DNA from: an uncultured Chthonomonas sp.
Lineage (GTDB): Bacteria > Armatimonadota > Chthonomonadetes > Chthonomonadales > CAJBBX01
Assembly: GCA_903885605.1 (NCBI GenBank)
Contig: CAISJD010000049.1
Span: forward strand, 96,456 to 160,455
Reading direction: 5' to 3'
Length of the DNA: 64,000 bases
The notes below the pieces were generated by a model. It was not told the origin of the DNA. It ran no database searches and saw only the letters and a program-made list of their open reading frames with translations. The first letter of the stretch is position 1; the number at the start of each line of letters is the position of its first letter. A program made the position numbers and the translations under genes. Of this stretch, positions 1-6,977 are shown in pieces.

Positions 1-2
1 AT

Positions 3-1790
3 GACGCCGTCAACGCCAACATGACGTGGTGGCCCATGGCCGAGGGCTTCCTGGGTTACCTGGCACGCGTGCAGGCCATCCTGCAGCAGGGGCGCTTCGT
101 GGCAGACGCCTGCTACCTGATGGAGGAGGGCACGGCCCGCTTCGTGCCCAGCAAGGAGTGCATCAAGCCCGCCCTGCCCGCCGGGTTCGACTTCGACGGC
201 ATCAACGCCGAGGTGGTCCTCACACGCCTCAAGGTCCGAGGCAAGCGCCTGACGCTGCCCGACGGCCTCTCCTACGGCTACATGGCGCTGCCCAACCGCA
301 AGGGCTGGACCGTCAGCCCCGAGCTGCTCGCCCGGCTGCGCGATCTGGTGGAAGCCGGCGCCACGCTGGTGGGAAGCCGCCCCTCCGGCGCGCCGGGACT
401 GGCGAACTCCGGAGCCCGCTGCGCCCGCGTCCGCGCCCTGGCCGACCAGCTCTGGGGCAAGGGACGGCCCGGCATCCGCCGCGTGGGTCGGGGCCGCGTC
501 GTCAGCGGCATGGGCCTGGCGCAGCTCTTCGCCACCGACCGCCTGGCGCCCGACTGCGATACCGGCGCGCCCTCCGGCACGGCTAGCGTGGCAGGCGCAG
601 CGTGGATATGGCATACGGCCGGCGGCGTGGCCGCATCCGGCGAGGTGCGCCGCTTCCGAGCCGAGTTGTCCGCGCCGAAGGGCCGCCGCATGGTGCGCGC
701 CAGTGTGGTTGCCACGGCCGACGACGACTACACCCTCAGCGCCAACGGCCGCAGGCTCCTCTCCGGCAACGCCTGGCAGCGCTGCTCCGCCGCCCGATTG
801 CCCGCCGCCGAACTCCGCAACGGCCTCAAGTTGGAGGCAACCGTGACCAACGGCCCCGCCGGCGGCCCGGCCGGGCTCATCTGCATGGTGCGAGCCACGC
901 TGGACAACGGCGCGGAGCTGACCCTCCCCACCGGTCCCGACTGGCGCTCCAGCGCTGACGGCAGGAGCTGGCAGCAGGCACAGGTGATCGGCCCCTACGG
1001 CTGCGGGCCGTGGGGCGCCATCGCCGGTCAGGTGACGGGCCTCGACTTCATCCACCGCCAGGCGGCCGACGGCTCCCACGCCTACTTCGTCGTGAACAAG
1101 GGTGAGCAGCCCGTGGAGGCCACGGTGCGCTTCCGCGTGTCGGGCCTGGCGCCGTCGCTGCTCCACCCGGTCACCGGCGTCCGGCGGGCGCTGCCGCAGT
1201 GGCAGGCTGCAGGCGGCGTCACCCGCGTGCCGCTCCGCTTCGAGCCCCACGAGGCCTACTTCGTCCTCTTCAGCCGCCGGCCCCGGATCCGCGTGGCCGC
1301 CCGAACCAACTTCCCGCCGCTCCGCGAGGCCGGCCGCGTGCCGGGTCCCTGGCAGGTCCGCTTCGACCCGAAGTGGGGCGGCCCCGAGCAGGCGGCATTC
1401 GCGACGCTGGACGACTGGACCAAGCGCCCCGAGCCCGGCATCCGCGGCTACTCCGGCATCGGCGTCTACTCGACCACGTTCGACGCGCCGCCCGGCGTGG
1501 CCGCCATCGACCTCGGCACGGTGAAGGAGACCGCCCGCGTGCGCCTCAACGGCCGCGACCTGGGCGTCGTCTGGTGCCCGCCCTGGCGCGTCGACCTGCC
1601 CGCCGGGCTCCTCAAGCCCACCGGCAACACGCTCGTGGTCGAGGTGGCGAACCTCTGGAACAACCGCCTCATCACCGACGCCGCCCTGCCCGCGTCCCAG
1701 CGCCTGACGCGGGGCAACTACCCCAGAGGCCCGAGCGACCCGCTCATGCCCTCGGGCTTGCTCGGCCCGGTGAGGCTGCTGGCGAGGTAG
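3..1790 (+). CDS. GH106-like alpha-L-rhamnosidase, 5'-truncated by window edge
   Basis: The frame is open from base 3 to a TAG at 1790, so the N-terminal half lies outside the window; about 595 residues remain. The visible protein opens with the block N-x-T-W-W, followed by YLARVQ, LLQQG-like (ILQQGRFVAD) and Y-L-M-E-E-G, which I recognise from the catalytic domain of GH106 alpha-L-rhamnosidases. The last 150 residues form a jelly-roll sugar-binding domain with YSGIGVYSTTF, VRLNGRDLGVVW and VEVANLWNNRL, as in GH106 and GH2 C-termini. The family removes terminal alpha-L-rhamnose from pectic or ulvan-type glycans, usually after export; the signal peptide cannot be seen here. A GH2-like enzyme is the alternative, but the TWW/LLQQG block favours GH106. 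Confidence 0.75.
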   Translation, partial: DAVNANMTWWPMAEGFLGYLARVQAILQQGRFVADACYLMEEGTARFVPSKECIKPALPAGFDFDGINAEVVLTRLKVRGKRLTLPDGLSYGYMALPNRKGWTVSPELLARLRDLVEAGATLVGSRPSGAPGLANSGARCARVRALADQLWGKGRPGIRRVGRGRVVSGMGLAQLFATDRLAPDCDTGAPSGTASVAGAAWIWHTAGGVAASGEVRRFRAELSAPKGRRMVRASVVATADDDYTLSANGRRLLSGNAWQRCSAARLPAAELRNGLKLEATVTNGPAGGPAGLICMVRATLDNGAELTLPTGPDWRSSADGRSWQQAQVIGPYGCGPWGAIAGQVTGLDFIHRQAADGSHAYFVVNKGEQPVEATVRFRVSGLAPSLLHPVTGVRRALPQWQAAGGVTRVPLRFEPHEAYFVLFSRRPRIRVAARTNFPPLREAGRVPGPWQVRFDPKWGGPEQAAFATLDDWTKRPEPGIRGYSGIGVYSTTFDAPPGVAAIDLGTVKETARVRLNGRDLGVVWCPPWRVDLPAGLLKPTGNTLVVEVANLWNNRLITDAALPASQRLTRGNYPRGPSDPLMPSGLLGPVRLLAR

Positions 1791-1826
1791 GCCGGCTCGC
1801 CCGAGCCCTATCGGCAGTACAAGCAG

Positions 1827-1832
1827 TATAAT
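1827..1832 (+). promoter_or_regulatory. Putative -10 box upstream of the toxin-antitoxin pair
   Basis: A perfect TATAAT lies 33 bases upstream of the antitoxin start at 1866, in the short gap after the rhamnosidase stop. No convincing -35 hexamer is visible 16-18 bases further upstream, so this is a weak call, but the gap is otherwise short and the pair needs its own promoter. Confidence 0.3.
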
Positions 1833-1865
1833 CGCGGTACCGGCCGCAGACGATAGGGGATCGCG

Positions 1866-2132
1866 ATGGGACAGGCAACCGTAGTCCGAACGCTAGATAT
1901 GGCGCGGCAACTCAGCCTGAGTGAGTTGCTCGAGGTAGAGCTGGGCGTCAGGCGGATGCTGGCATCTGCGCAGCAGGGCGCCGACGAGCCCGAACGGCTC
2001 GATGCCGCCCTCCTCGGGGCCGGTCTGGTCGCCAATGTCCCAAGCCCCTCACCATCTGAGCGGCGGGACCGGCCCCTGGCCTCGATCACGGGTGCGCCCC
2101 TGTCGCAGACGGTGGTCGAGGACCGGAGGTAG
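1866..2132 (+). CDS. Antitoxin of a type II VapBC-type module
   Basis: An 88-residue protein. The N-terminal half is helical (LSLSELLEVELGVRRML). The C-terminus reads GAPLSQTVVEDRR, matching the 'G-x-P-[IVL]-S-[EQ]-x-[IV]-x-EDRR' tail of a recurrent antitoxin class encoded just before PIN-domain toxins. Its TAG stop shares one base with the GTG start of the toxin at 2132, so translation is almost certainly coupled. The expected role is to bind and neutralise the toxin and to repress the operon. No clear DNA-binding fold can be named from sequence alone, so it may be a VapB relative or a separate family. Confidence 0.7.
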   Translation: MGQATVVRTLDMARQLSLSELLEVELGVRRMLASAQQGADEPERLDAALLGAGLVANVPSPSPSERRDRPLASITGAPLSQTVVEDRR

Positions 2133-2596
2133 TGGCTTCGTACTTCATCGACACAAGCGCCCTCGCCAAGCGCTATGTGGCGGAAACGGGTTCCGCCTGG
2201 CTCCGCGCGACCCTCGAGCCAGCCGCAGGCTGTCGGGCGCTGGTGGCCAGGGCCACATCGGTGGAGTTGGTCTCGGCTATCACGCGCCGGGAGCGGGCGG
2301 GCGCGATCACCGCAGCCGACACATCGGCCGCGCGCGAGGCGATTGTCCACGACCTCGCCGGTGAGTACCTGGTGGTGGAATTCGCCGAGCCGATCGCCAT
2401 AGAGGCCATGAGGCTGGCCGAGCGCCACGCCCTGCGCGGATATGACGCGATCCAGCTTGCGTCTGCGCTTGCGGTGAACCGGGCGGTCGTCGGCGCAGGG
2501 CTGCGCCCCGTGGTCCTCGTTTCGAGCGATGCTGAGCTCAACGTGGCAGTGCGACGCGAGGGCATGTCGGTCGAGGACCCCAACTTGCACCCATGA
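2132..2596 (+). CDS. vapC: PIN-domain toxin VapC
   Basis: A 154-residue PIN-domain ribonuclease. The acidic residues are in place: D7 in FIDTSAL, E45 in SVELV, D105 in YDAIQLA and D133 in SSDAEL. VapC toxins cleave tRNA or rRNA when freed from the antitoxin. The start is GTG at 2132, one base into the antitoxin stop, with GGAGG at 2125-2129; spacing to that GGAGG is short, consistent with coupling to the upstream gene. All four metal-binding acids are present, so the toxin should be active. A second, unrelated VapC is at 37246..37698. Confidence 0.9.
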   Translation: MASYFIDTSALAKRYVAETGSAWLRATLEPAAGCRALVARATSVELVSAITRRERAGAITAADTSAAREAIVHDLAGEYLVVEFAEPIAIEAMRLAERHALRGYDAIQLASALAVNRAVVGAGLRPVVLVSSDAELNVAVRREGMSVEDPNLHP

Positions 2597-2648
2597 TGCC
2601 GCCGAGCTCTGAACTGCCGATGAGGCCTTTGCTGAGGTTGCACACGCT

Positions 2649-4289
2649 ATGAACCGACGATCCTTCCTCGCATCCTCGGCTGTCACGGCGGCCGGGCTAT
2701 GGCTCCCGGAGCCGCTGACGGCCGAACCGGCGGGCGGCGCGAGCACGCTATTCGACCTGACCGACGGCCTGCGCGGCTGGAGGCTGGCCGGCGGGACGCT
2801 GCCGAGGCTGGCCGCGGACCGCGAGACCGGTGCGCAATACCTGACGACATGGGGAGCCGAGACCGGCGGCGGCGCCACGTGCGAGATGCACTCGTCGCGC
2901 TTCACGCTGCTCTGCAAGGCCATCCGGCTGCAGGTGGGAGGGTGCGGCGAGCCGGATGAGCAGGGCGAGCCGCGCTGCTACATCGGCCTCGTGATCGACG
3001 ACAAGGTCGTCCTCAAGGCATCCGGGCAGGGCGACGCCACGCTGCGGCCCGTCGAGTGGGATGTAACGGCGTGGAGGGGCCGGTCCGCGCATCTGGTCTT
3101 CGCCGATGCCGCGCGCAAGGGCCGGACTCCCTACCTGCTCCTGGGCGGCCGCGTCGAAGTGGTGGGTGCCTACGAAGCCTGGCAGGTGGAGCGGACCGAG
3201 GTCACCGCCGACGGGATTCCGGTCACCGGCTTCCTCAAGCCCGGACTGGAGGCGCTGGACGAAAATATCACCTCCTACATGCGCGCCCATGAGATCCCCA
3301 GCGGCTCCCTCGCGATCAGCAAAGACGGCGTGGTGGTAGCCGAACGGGCCTACGGGTTCTACGACCGCGCGCGAAGCCGCCGCCTCACCCCGCCGGCCAT
3401 GTTCCGGCTCGCCAGCGTCGACAAAATGATCATCCGCTCGGCCATCGGGCGCGTCATCGCCCTGGGACGCCCGGCGCCGCTGACCGGCGAGCCCGTGACC
3501 CGCGACCTTCGCCCGTTCCGCACGCTCCAGAGCGCCGGGCTCCTCGGCCCGCCCATCACCGTCACGGACCCGCGTATGCTCGACGTGACCGTGGGCCAGA
3601 TGATCGACCACACCAGCGGCATCGCCATCGAGTATCCGGCCATTGCCACGATGCGGGCCGACCTGGGCATCAGCCGTATGCCGACCCAGTTGGACCTGCT
3701 CCGCTGGTTCGCCGGCCGCAAGCTGGAGAGCGACCCGGGGCGCACCGAGAAGTACAACAACACGGCCAACATGCTGCTCTGGCACTTCGTCCACTGGCTC
3801 ACCGGCGATGCACTGCGCCTGCTCCGAACCGAAGTCTTTCCCGCCGGGTTCGCCGCCGAAACGGCGCTCTCGCGGACCCGGCCGCAGGACCGGCAGCCGA
3901 ACGAGGTCTGGTACGCCACCGGCGGCATGGCGCCCAGCATCTACCCCGAGGATGCCGGGCGCCTGCTGCCCGTCTCGGACGGCGGCCGGGACTACTATGA
4001 CCACACCATGATCTCGTCGGCTCGAGCCCTCGTGGGCCATTGCGGCCGCCTGGCCATGGCCACCGGCAAGCCGCTGCTGGATGACCGCGGCCGGTTGGCG
4101 CCCGGCATCGACAACGGCTGGACGATCTACTTCGGCAGTTGGGACGGCACATCGACGATGCTGTTCCAGCGCCGCTGGTCCATGTGCCACGCCGCGCTGC
4201 TCTTCAACCACCGGGAGGAGCGGCCCGGGATCAAACAGGCGGACGCGGCCAGGACCGTGCTCGACGTCATCGAGCCGCTCAAGTGGTGA
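2649..4289 (+). CDS. Exported serine hydrolase of the beta-lactamase/class C family
   Basis: A 546-residue protein starting with NRRSFLASSAVTAAG, a Tat-type leader. Residues about 35-185 look like a beta-rich, possibly sugar-binding domain. Residues about 195-545 carry the beta-lactamase-family (PF00144) fold: S256-V-D-K259 as the S-x-x-K motif, DHTSG at 320-324, and Y369-N-N371 as the Y-x-N motif. The third motif (H/K-x-G) is not obvious; DGTSTML near the end may replace it. Members act as esterases, D-aminopeptidases or beta-lactamases on the outside of the cell. The fused N-terminal domain points to an esterase or peptidase anchored to a glycan more than to drug resistance. No strong ribosome-binding site precedes the ATG. 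Confidence 0.75.
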   Translation: MNRRSFLASSAVTAAGLWLPEPLTAEPAGGASTLFDLTDGLRGWRLAGGTLPRLAADRETGAQYLTTWGAETGGGATCEMHSSRFTLLCKAIRLQVGGCGEPDEQGEPRCYIGLVIDDKVVLKASGQGDATLRPVEWDVTAWRGRSAHLVFADAARKGRTPYLLLGGRVEVVGAYEAWQVERTEVTADGIPVTGFLKPGLEALDENITSYMRAHEIPSGSLAISKDGVVVAERAYGFYDRARSRRLTPPAMFRLASVDKMIIRSAIGRVIALGRPAPLTGEPVTRDLRPFRTLQSAGLLGPPITVTDPRMLDVTVGQMIDHTSGIAIEYPAIATMRADLGISRMPTQLDLLRWFAGRKLESDPGRTEKYNNTANMLLWHFVHWLTGDALRLLRTEVFPAGFAAETALSRTRPQDRQPNEVWYATGGMAPSIYPEDAGRLLPVSDGGRDYYDHTMISSARALVGHCGRLAMATGKPLLDDRGRLAPGIDNGWTIYFGSWDGTSTMLFQRRWSMCHAALLFNHREERPGIKQADAARTVLDVIEPLKW

Positions 4290-4324
4290 GGGGCGCTCGC
4301 CGCCCAAGGGAAGGAACCGGAACC

Positions 4325-4468
4325 ATGCGATTGCACCTCCTGGCGGCGGTTGCGGCGGGGTTGGCTTGCGTCGCTCCGGCCGCCCGAACCGACCTCGACG
4401 CCGGCCGCACCGACCAGGCTCGAAGTCGCGCGAACGCGTTGTTCAGGGAGGTAGAGGCCCCGCGGTGA
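4325..4468 (+). CDS. Possible short secreted peptide or 5' stub of a decayed gene
   Basis: An ATG preceded by a purine-rich stretch (AAGGGAAGGA, ending about 10 bases upstream) opens 47 codons: a plausible signal peptide (MRLHLLAAVAAGLACVAPA) then an abrupt stop after FREVEAPR. A secreted protein this short is unlikely in this setting. The stub more likely marks the beginning of a secreted gene truncated by deletion or frameshift. Confidence 0.25.
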   Translation: MRLHLLAAVAAGLACVAPAARTDLDAGRTDQARSRANALFREVEAPR

Positions 4469-4619
4469 GGCCCAGGGGCTGGATGTAGGGCGCCGGTACC
4501 GCGTGCGGCTGACGGCTGAGGGTTTGGCGCAGCCGGCCGGCGGAAGCCCGTACCGAGACCGTTTCGGCGCGAGTACCGCCGCTCGCTGTGCCGGCATCGC
4601 CTATGCGGCCTCGTCGTGA
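4455..4619 (+). other. Non-genic stretch with coding-like residues (possible hydrolase C-terminal remnant)
   Basis: In a third frame this gap encodes GLDVGRRYRVRLTAEG and runs to a stop at 4619. The GLD-x-x-RRYRV string resembles the C-terminal sandwich of GH36 alpha-galactosidases. It has no start codon or ribosome-binding site. With the signal-peptide stub just upstream it may be what remains of one deleted secreted hydrolase gene. This is a weak reading by eye. Confidence 0.15.
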
Positions 4620-4632
4620 CAAACTACCAGCC

Positions 4633-4914
4633 ATGGACTACCGAGATATCCTGACGATTGAGGCCGGCAAGCGCGGCGGACGTCCGTGCATCCGCGGGTT
4701 GCGGATCACTGTCTACGATGTGCTCTCGTATCTGGCCGCCGGCATGTCCCAGGACGAGATTCTCGACGACTTCCCATGCCTGACGCGCGAGGACATCCTC
4801 GCCTGCCTAAGCTACGCGGCTGATCGCGAGCGGCGTACCATAGGCCTGCTGCAAGGGCTTGTAGTCTCATATGGCCCTGTTGCCGCGACTGATCGAGGCG
4901 TTGCCGCACCGTAG
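4633..4914 (+). CDS. DUF433-family antitoxin
   Basis: A 93-residue protein from the ATG at 4633. It matches the DUF433 pattern throughout: I-x-x-x-x-GGRPCIRGLRI, VYDVLSYLAAGMS, EEIL-like DEILDDFP, and LTREDILACLSYAA. DUF433 proteins are antitoxins with a MerR/Tnp-like helix-turn-helix, normally encoded directly before a DUF5615 PIN-like toxin. Here the expected toxin is broken (4871..5007), and the last 15 residues of this protein (after RRTIGLLQG) run into that degenerate sequence. The antitoxin is therefore probably an orphan. Confidence 0.8.
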   Translation: MDYRDILTIEAGKRGGRPCIRGLRITVYDVLSYLAAGMSQDEILDDFPCLTREDILACLSYAADRERRTIGLLQGLVVSYGPVAATDRGVAAP

Positions 4915-5007
4915 TCCCGGTAGCGCGCACGTGTCCGGACCCGGCGGGGCCGGTGCAAACGATGGAGTTGTCAGGGGTGACGGAGGGTGATCTGGGCAAT
5001 CTATGAC
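4871..5007 (+). pseudogene. Remnant of a DUF5615 (PIN-like) toxin
   Basis: Directly after the DUF433 gene, where a DUF5615 toxin is expected, one frame reads LLPRLIEALPHRSPGSAHV then GGAGANDGVV. This matches the N-terminus of that family ('NLSPRLVEAL...PGSxHVRDVGLGxADD'). A TGA stops the frame at 4987-4989, overlapping the start of VIWAIYD (4987-5007) in another frame, which fits the next family block. The usual VTKD-x-DF active-site segment is gone. The remnant runs into the start region of the next gene. Confidence 0.55.
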
Positions 5008-6052
5008 GGAAATACCAGTTGCCAACGATAGCATGTGGGATCGAACTGGCCGCCCCGTCCTGGAGGCCGTGCCTGAGCGTGCCCTGAACGAGCACATCCT
5101 GAGCTGGTGGAAGCCTGACCACGATGCTGTACTTCAGTCTCTGATAATGAAGTACCAATGGCACTGGTACTTAGGGGCGTCTGACGCAATCGTAAGTGCC
5201 ACTCCGGGGCCTGTGATCGACGCTTGGCGCGACGCCGATCCGTTATGTCGCCTTTACGCTTGGTACAACGTCCTGATGCACTTCGGCCTTGCTCGCGCCG
5301 CAACCCTTGGGTACGCGAATGCCGTGCGCCCGTCACGGCGCCGACAGTGTCCTATGTGTGCCCAGGAGTACACCGAGGATGCGTTCTCGCCTCCGATGGT
5401 GCGGTGGCTGGGCGTCGACCACCTTGACTGCTGTCCGCCTTGCCTTGGCCAGGCGCTCTACAATGACGGTGACGACACCCTGAGTGACCGACAGGTTCTG
5501 AGCTTCGTAAGGCAGTTATCAGCAGTTACGGCCTGTGTGCCAGATCAGCGTTGGCTTGGCCGGATCGGGCAGCACCACAATGTGCAGCGCCCTGCTCGGA
5601 TGCGCCTCCTGCTGCTCCTGCGCAGGAGACCCGCCGTGGCCTGCGTCAAGCGCCTGTATGGTTCGTGGTTAGGGGCGCTGGTGGCGTCAGGCGTGTTGGC
5701 CTCCGGGACACGCGTTACCTCACGAGGCATTCATTGTCTAGCCATCGATGGTCACGCATGTTGGTCCTTGAGTGAAAAAGCAATTGATGATTACCTGTAT
5801 GCAGCAGGTGCGATTCACGAATAAGAACCAAGATACCCCGGTGGTCGGCGTCGGGCCGACTTCCGTGTGGGTGACGTGTATATCGAATATTTCGGCCTCA
5901 TCGGCGATCCTGAATATGATGATAAAATGCACGACAAGATGGAGTATTGTCATGATAACAATATACACATGACACCCATCTTCCCGCGGGACGTGAGTGA
6001 TCTGACAAAGCTGACTGGCAAGCTCGGGCACCTGGCGAGCGGCTTGGGATGA
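5003..6052 (+). pseudogene. Zinc-ribbon protein with C-terminal nuclease-like domain, split by an in-frame TAA
   Basis: Residues 1-273 (5003-5824) contain a zinc ribbon, C116-P-M-C119 and C143-C-P-P-C147, inside a mostly helical protein. A single TAA at 5822-5824 interrupts the frame, which then continues without another stop to 6052. The second part reads EPRYPGG, RADFRVGDVYIEYFGL, GDPEYDDKM and IFPRDVSDL. These are the core of a VSR/PD-(D/E)xK-like endonuclease fold: a conserved acid, then E in IEYFG, then a basic residue before the helix. The join HE-stop-EPRYP looks natural if the stop replaced one sense codon (for example AAA, GAA or CAA). The intact product would be about 350 residues. 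Its biological role is unknown to me. No ribosome-binding site is well placed for 5003, and 5033 is an alternative start. Confidence 0.65.
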
Positions 6053-6485
6053 TGCCCGGAGTTGCGGGAAGTAGTCCGCGACGCGGCTCGCTGCCAGTTC
6101 TATCCTGCGCTACGGCCGACCGCCATCGCGCCACACATGCTCTGGCTCGCCACCCTGGGTAGCGGGGCAGCCCCACCCAACCCGGCTTCCGCAGGCAGGA
6201 CCCAATCCGATGTGTCCGGTGATCCAGAGCTACTCCGGTAGCCTCGAACCGAAGGCGGACCTGGGCAGGGAACATGCAACCAGCGTGCGTACCCGCACCC
6301 ATATCGAGCCGCTCGGTCATCATTGGCCGATCGGCTTCTTGCTGTTTGGGCTATCTGTCTTGGCCCAGTGCGTCACCTGGGCCCCGCGTTTCGTATGAAG
6401 TTGCGGGAATGCCTGTGGAGCCGATGGTCTGCGCCTTCGGGTGCTCTGCAGGCGCCGGTCGACGCAGCATGAATGGAGGATCGCG
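6053..6485 (+). other. Intergenic region without recognisable gene
   Basis: About 430 bases after the broken nuclease gene. Open frames here have no family resemblance and no ribosome-binding sites. Nothing structural stands out. Confidence 0.5.
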
Positions 6486-6971
6486 ATGCCTGAGCCTGCC
6501 AAGAACACGATTTGCCTCTGGTTTGACGGCGACGCCGAGGAGGCGGCGCGGTTCTACGCCGCTACCTTCCCGGACTCGGCGGTCAGTCGGGTGTACCGGG
6601 CTCCCGGCGACTTCCCGGGCGGGAAGGAGGGCGACGTGCTGACGGTCGACTTCACCGTCCTGGGCATTCCCTGCCTCGGGCTGAACGGTGGGCCGGCGTT
6701 CAAGCACTCCGAGGCCTTCTCGTTCCAGGTCGCGACCGCCGATCAGACCGAGACGGACCGCTACTGGAACGCCATCGTCGGCAACGGCGGCGAGGAGAGC
6801 GCGTGCGGCTGGTGCAAGGACCGGTGGGGGCTCTGCTGGCAGATCACGCCCGTCGCGCTGACGCAGGGCATGGCCGATCCCGATCCCGCTGTCGCCAGGC
6901 GCGTCTTCAACGCGATGATGGAGATGGTTAAGATCGACATCGCCACGATCGAGGCCGCACGCCGCGGCTGA
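6486..6971 (+). CDS. VOC-superfamily protein (PhnB / 3-dmu-9_3-mt type)
   Basis: A 161-residue protein with GGAGG 7 bases upstream of the ATG at 6486. It shows the hallmarks of the PF06983 group: ICLWFDGDAEEAARFY with YAATFPDS, then FTVLGIPCLGLNGGP, FSFQVATADQTETDRYW, and CGWCKDRWGLCWQITP. The members are small cytosolic proteins of the vicinal-oxygen-chelate fold. Despite the family's 3-demethylubiquinone methyltransferase label they are not proven methyltransferases, and most have no known substrate. Its neighbours do not suggest a role. The next gene is convergent, with only 6 bases between stops. Confidence 0.85.
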   Translation: MPEPAKNTICLWFDGDAEEAARFYAATFPDSAVSRVYRAPGDFPGGKEGDVLTVDFTVLGIPCLGLNGGPAFKHSEAFSFQVATADQTETDRYWNAIVGNGGEESACGWCKDRWGLCWQITPVALTQGMADPDPAVARRVFNAMMEMVKIDIATIEAARRG

Positions 6972-6977
6972 CCGTCG

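Noticed and set aside
2748..4307. A 519-codon minus-strand frame opposite the beta-lactamase-fold gene.
   Set aside because: The plus-strand gene has SxxK and YxN motifs in register; the antisense product is compositionally biased.
5772..5972. Separate short plus-strand frame in the split nuclease region.
   Set aside because: It is out of frame with the nuclease-like residues, which are fully explained by the frame of the upstream gene.
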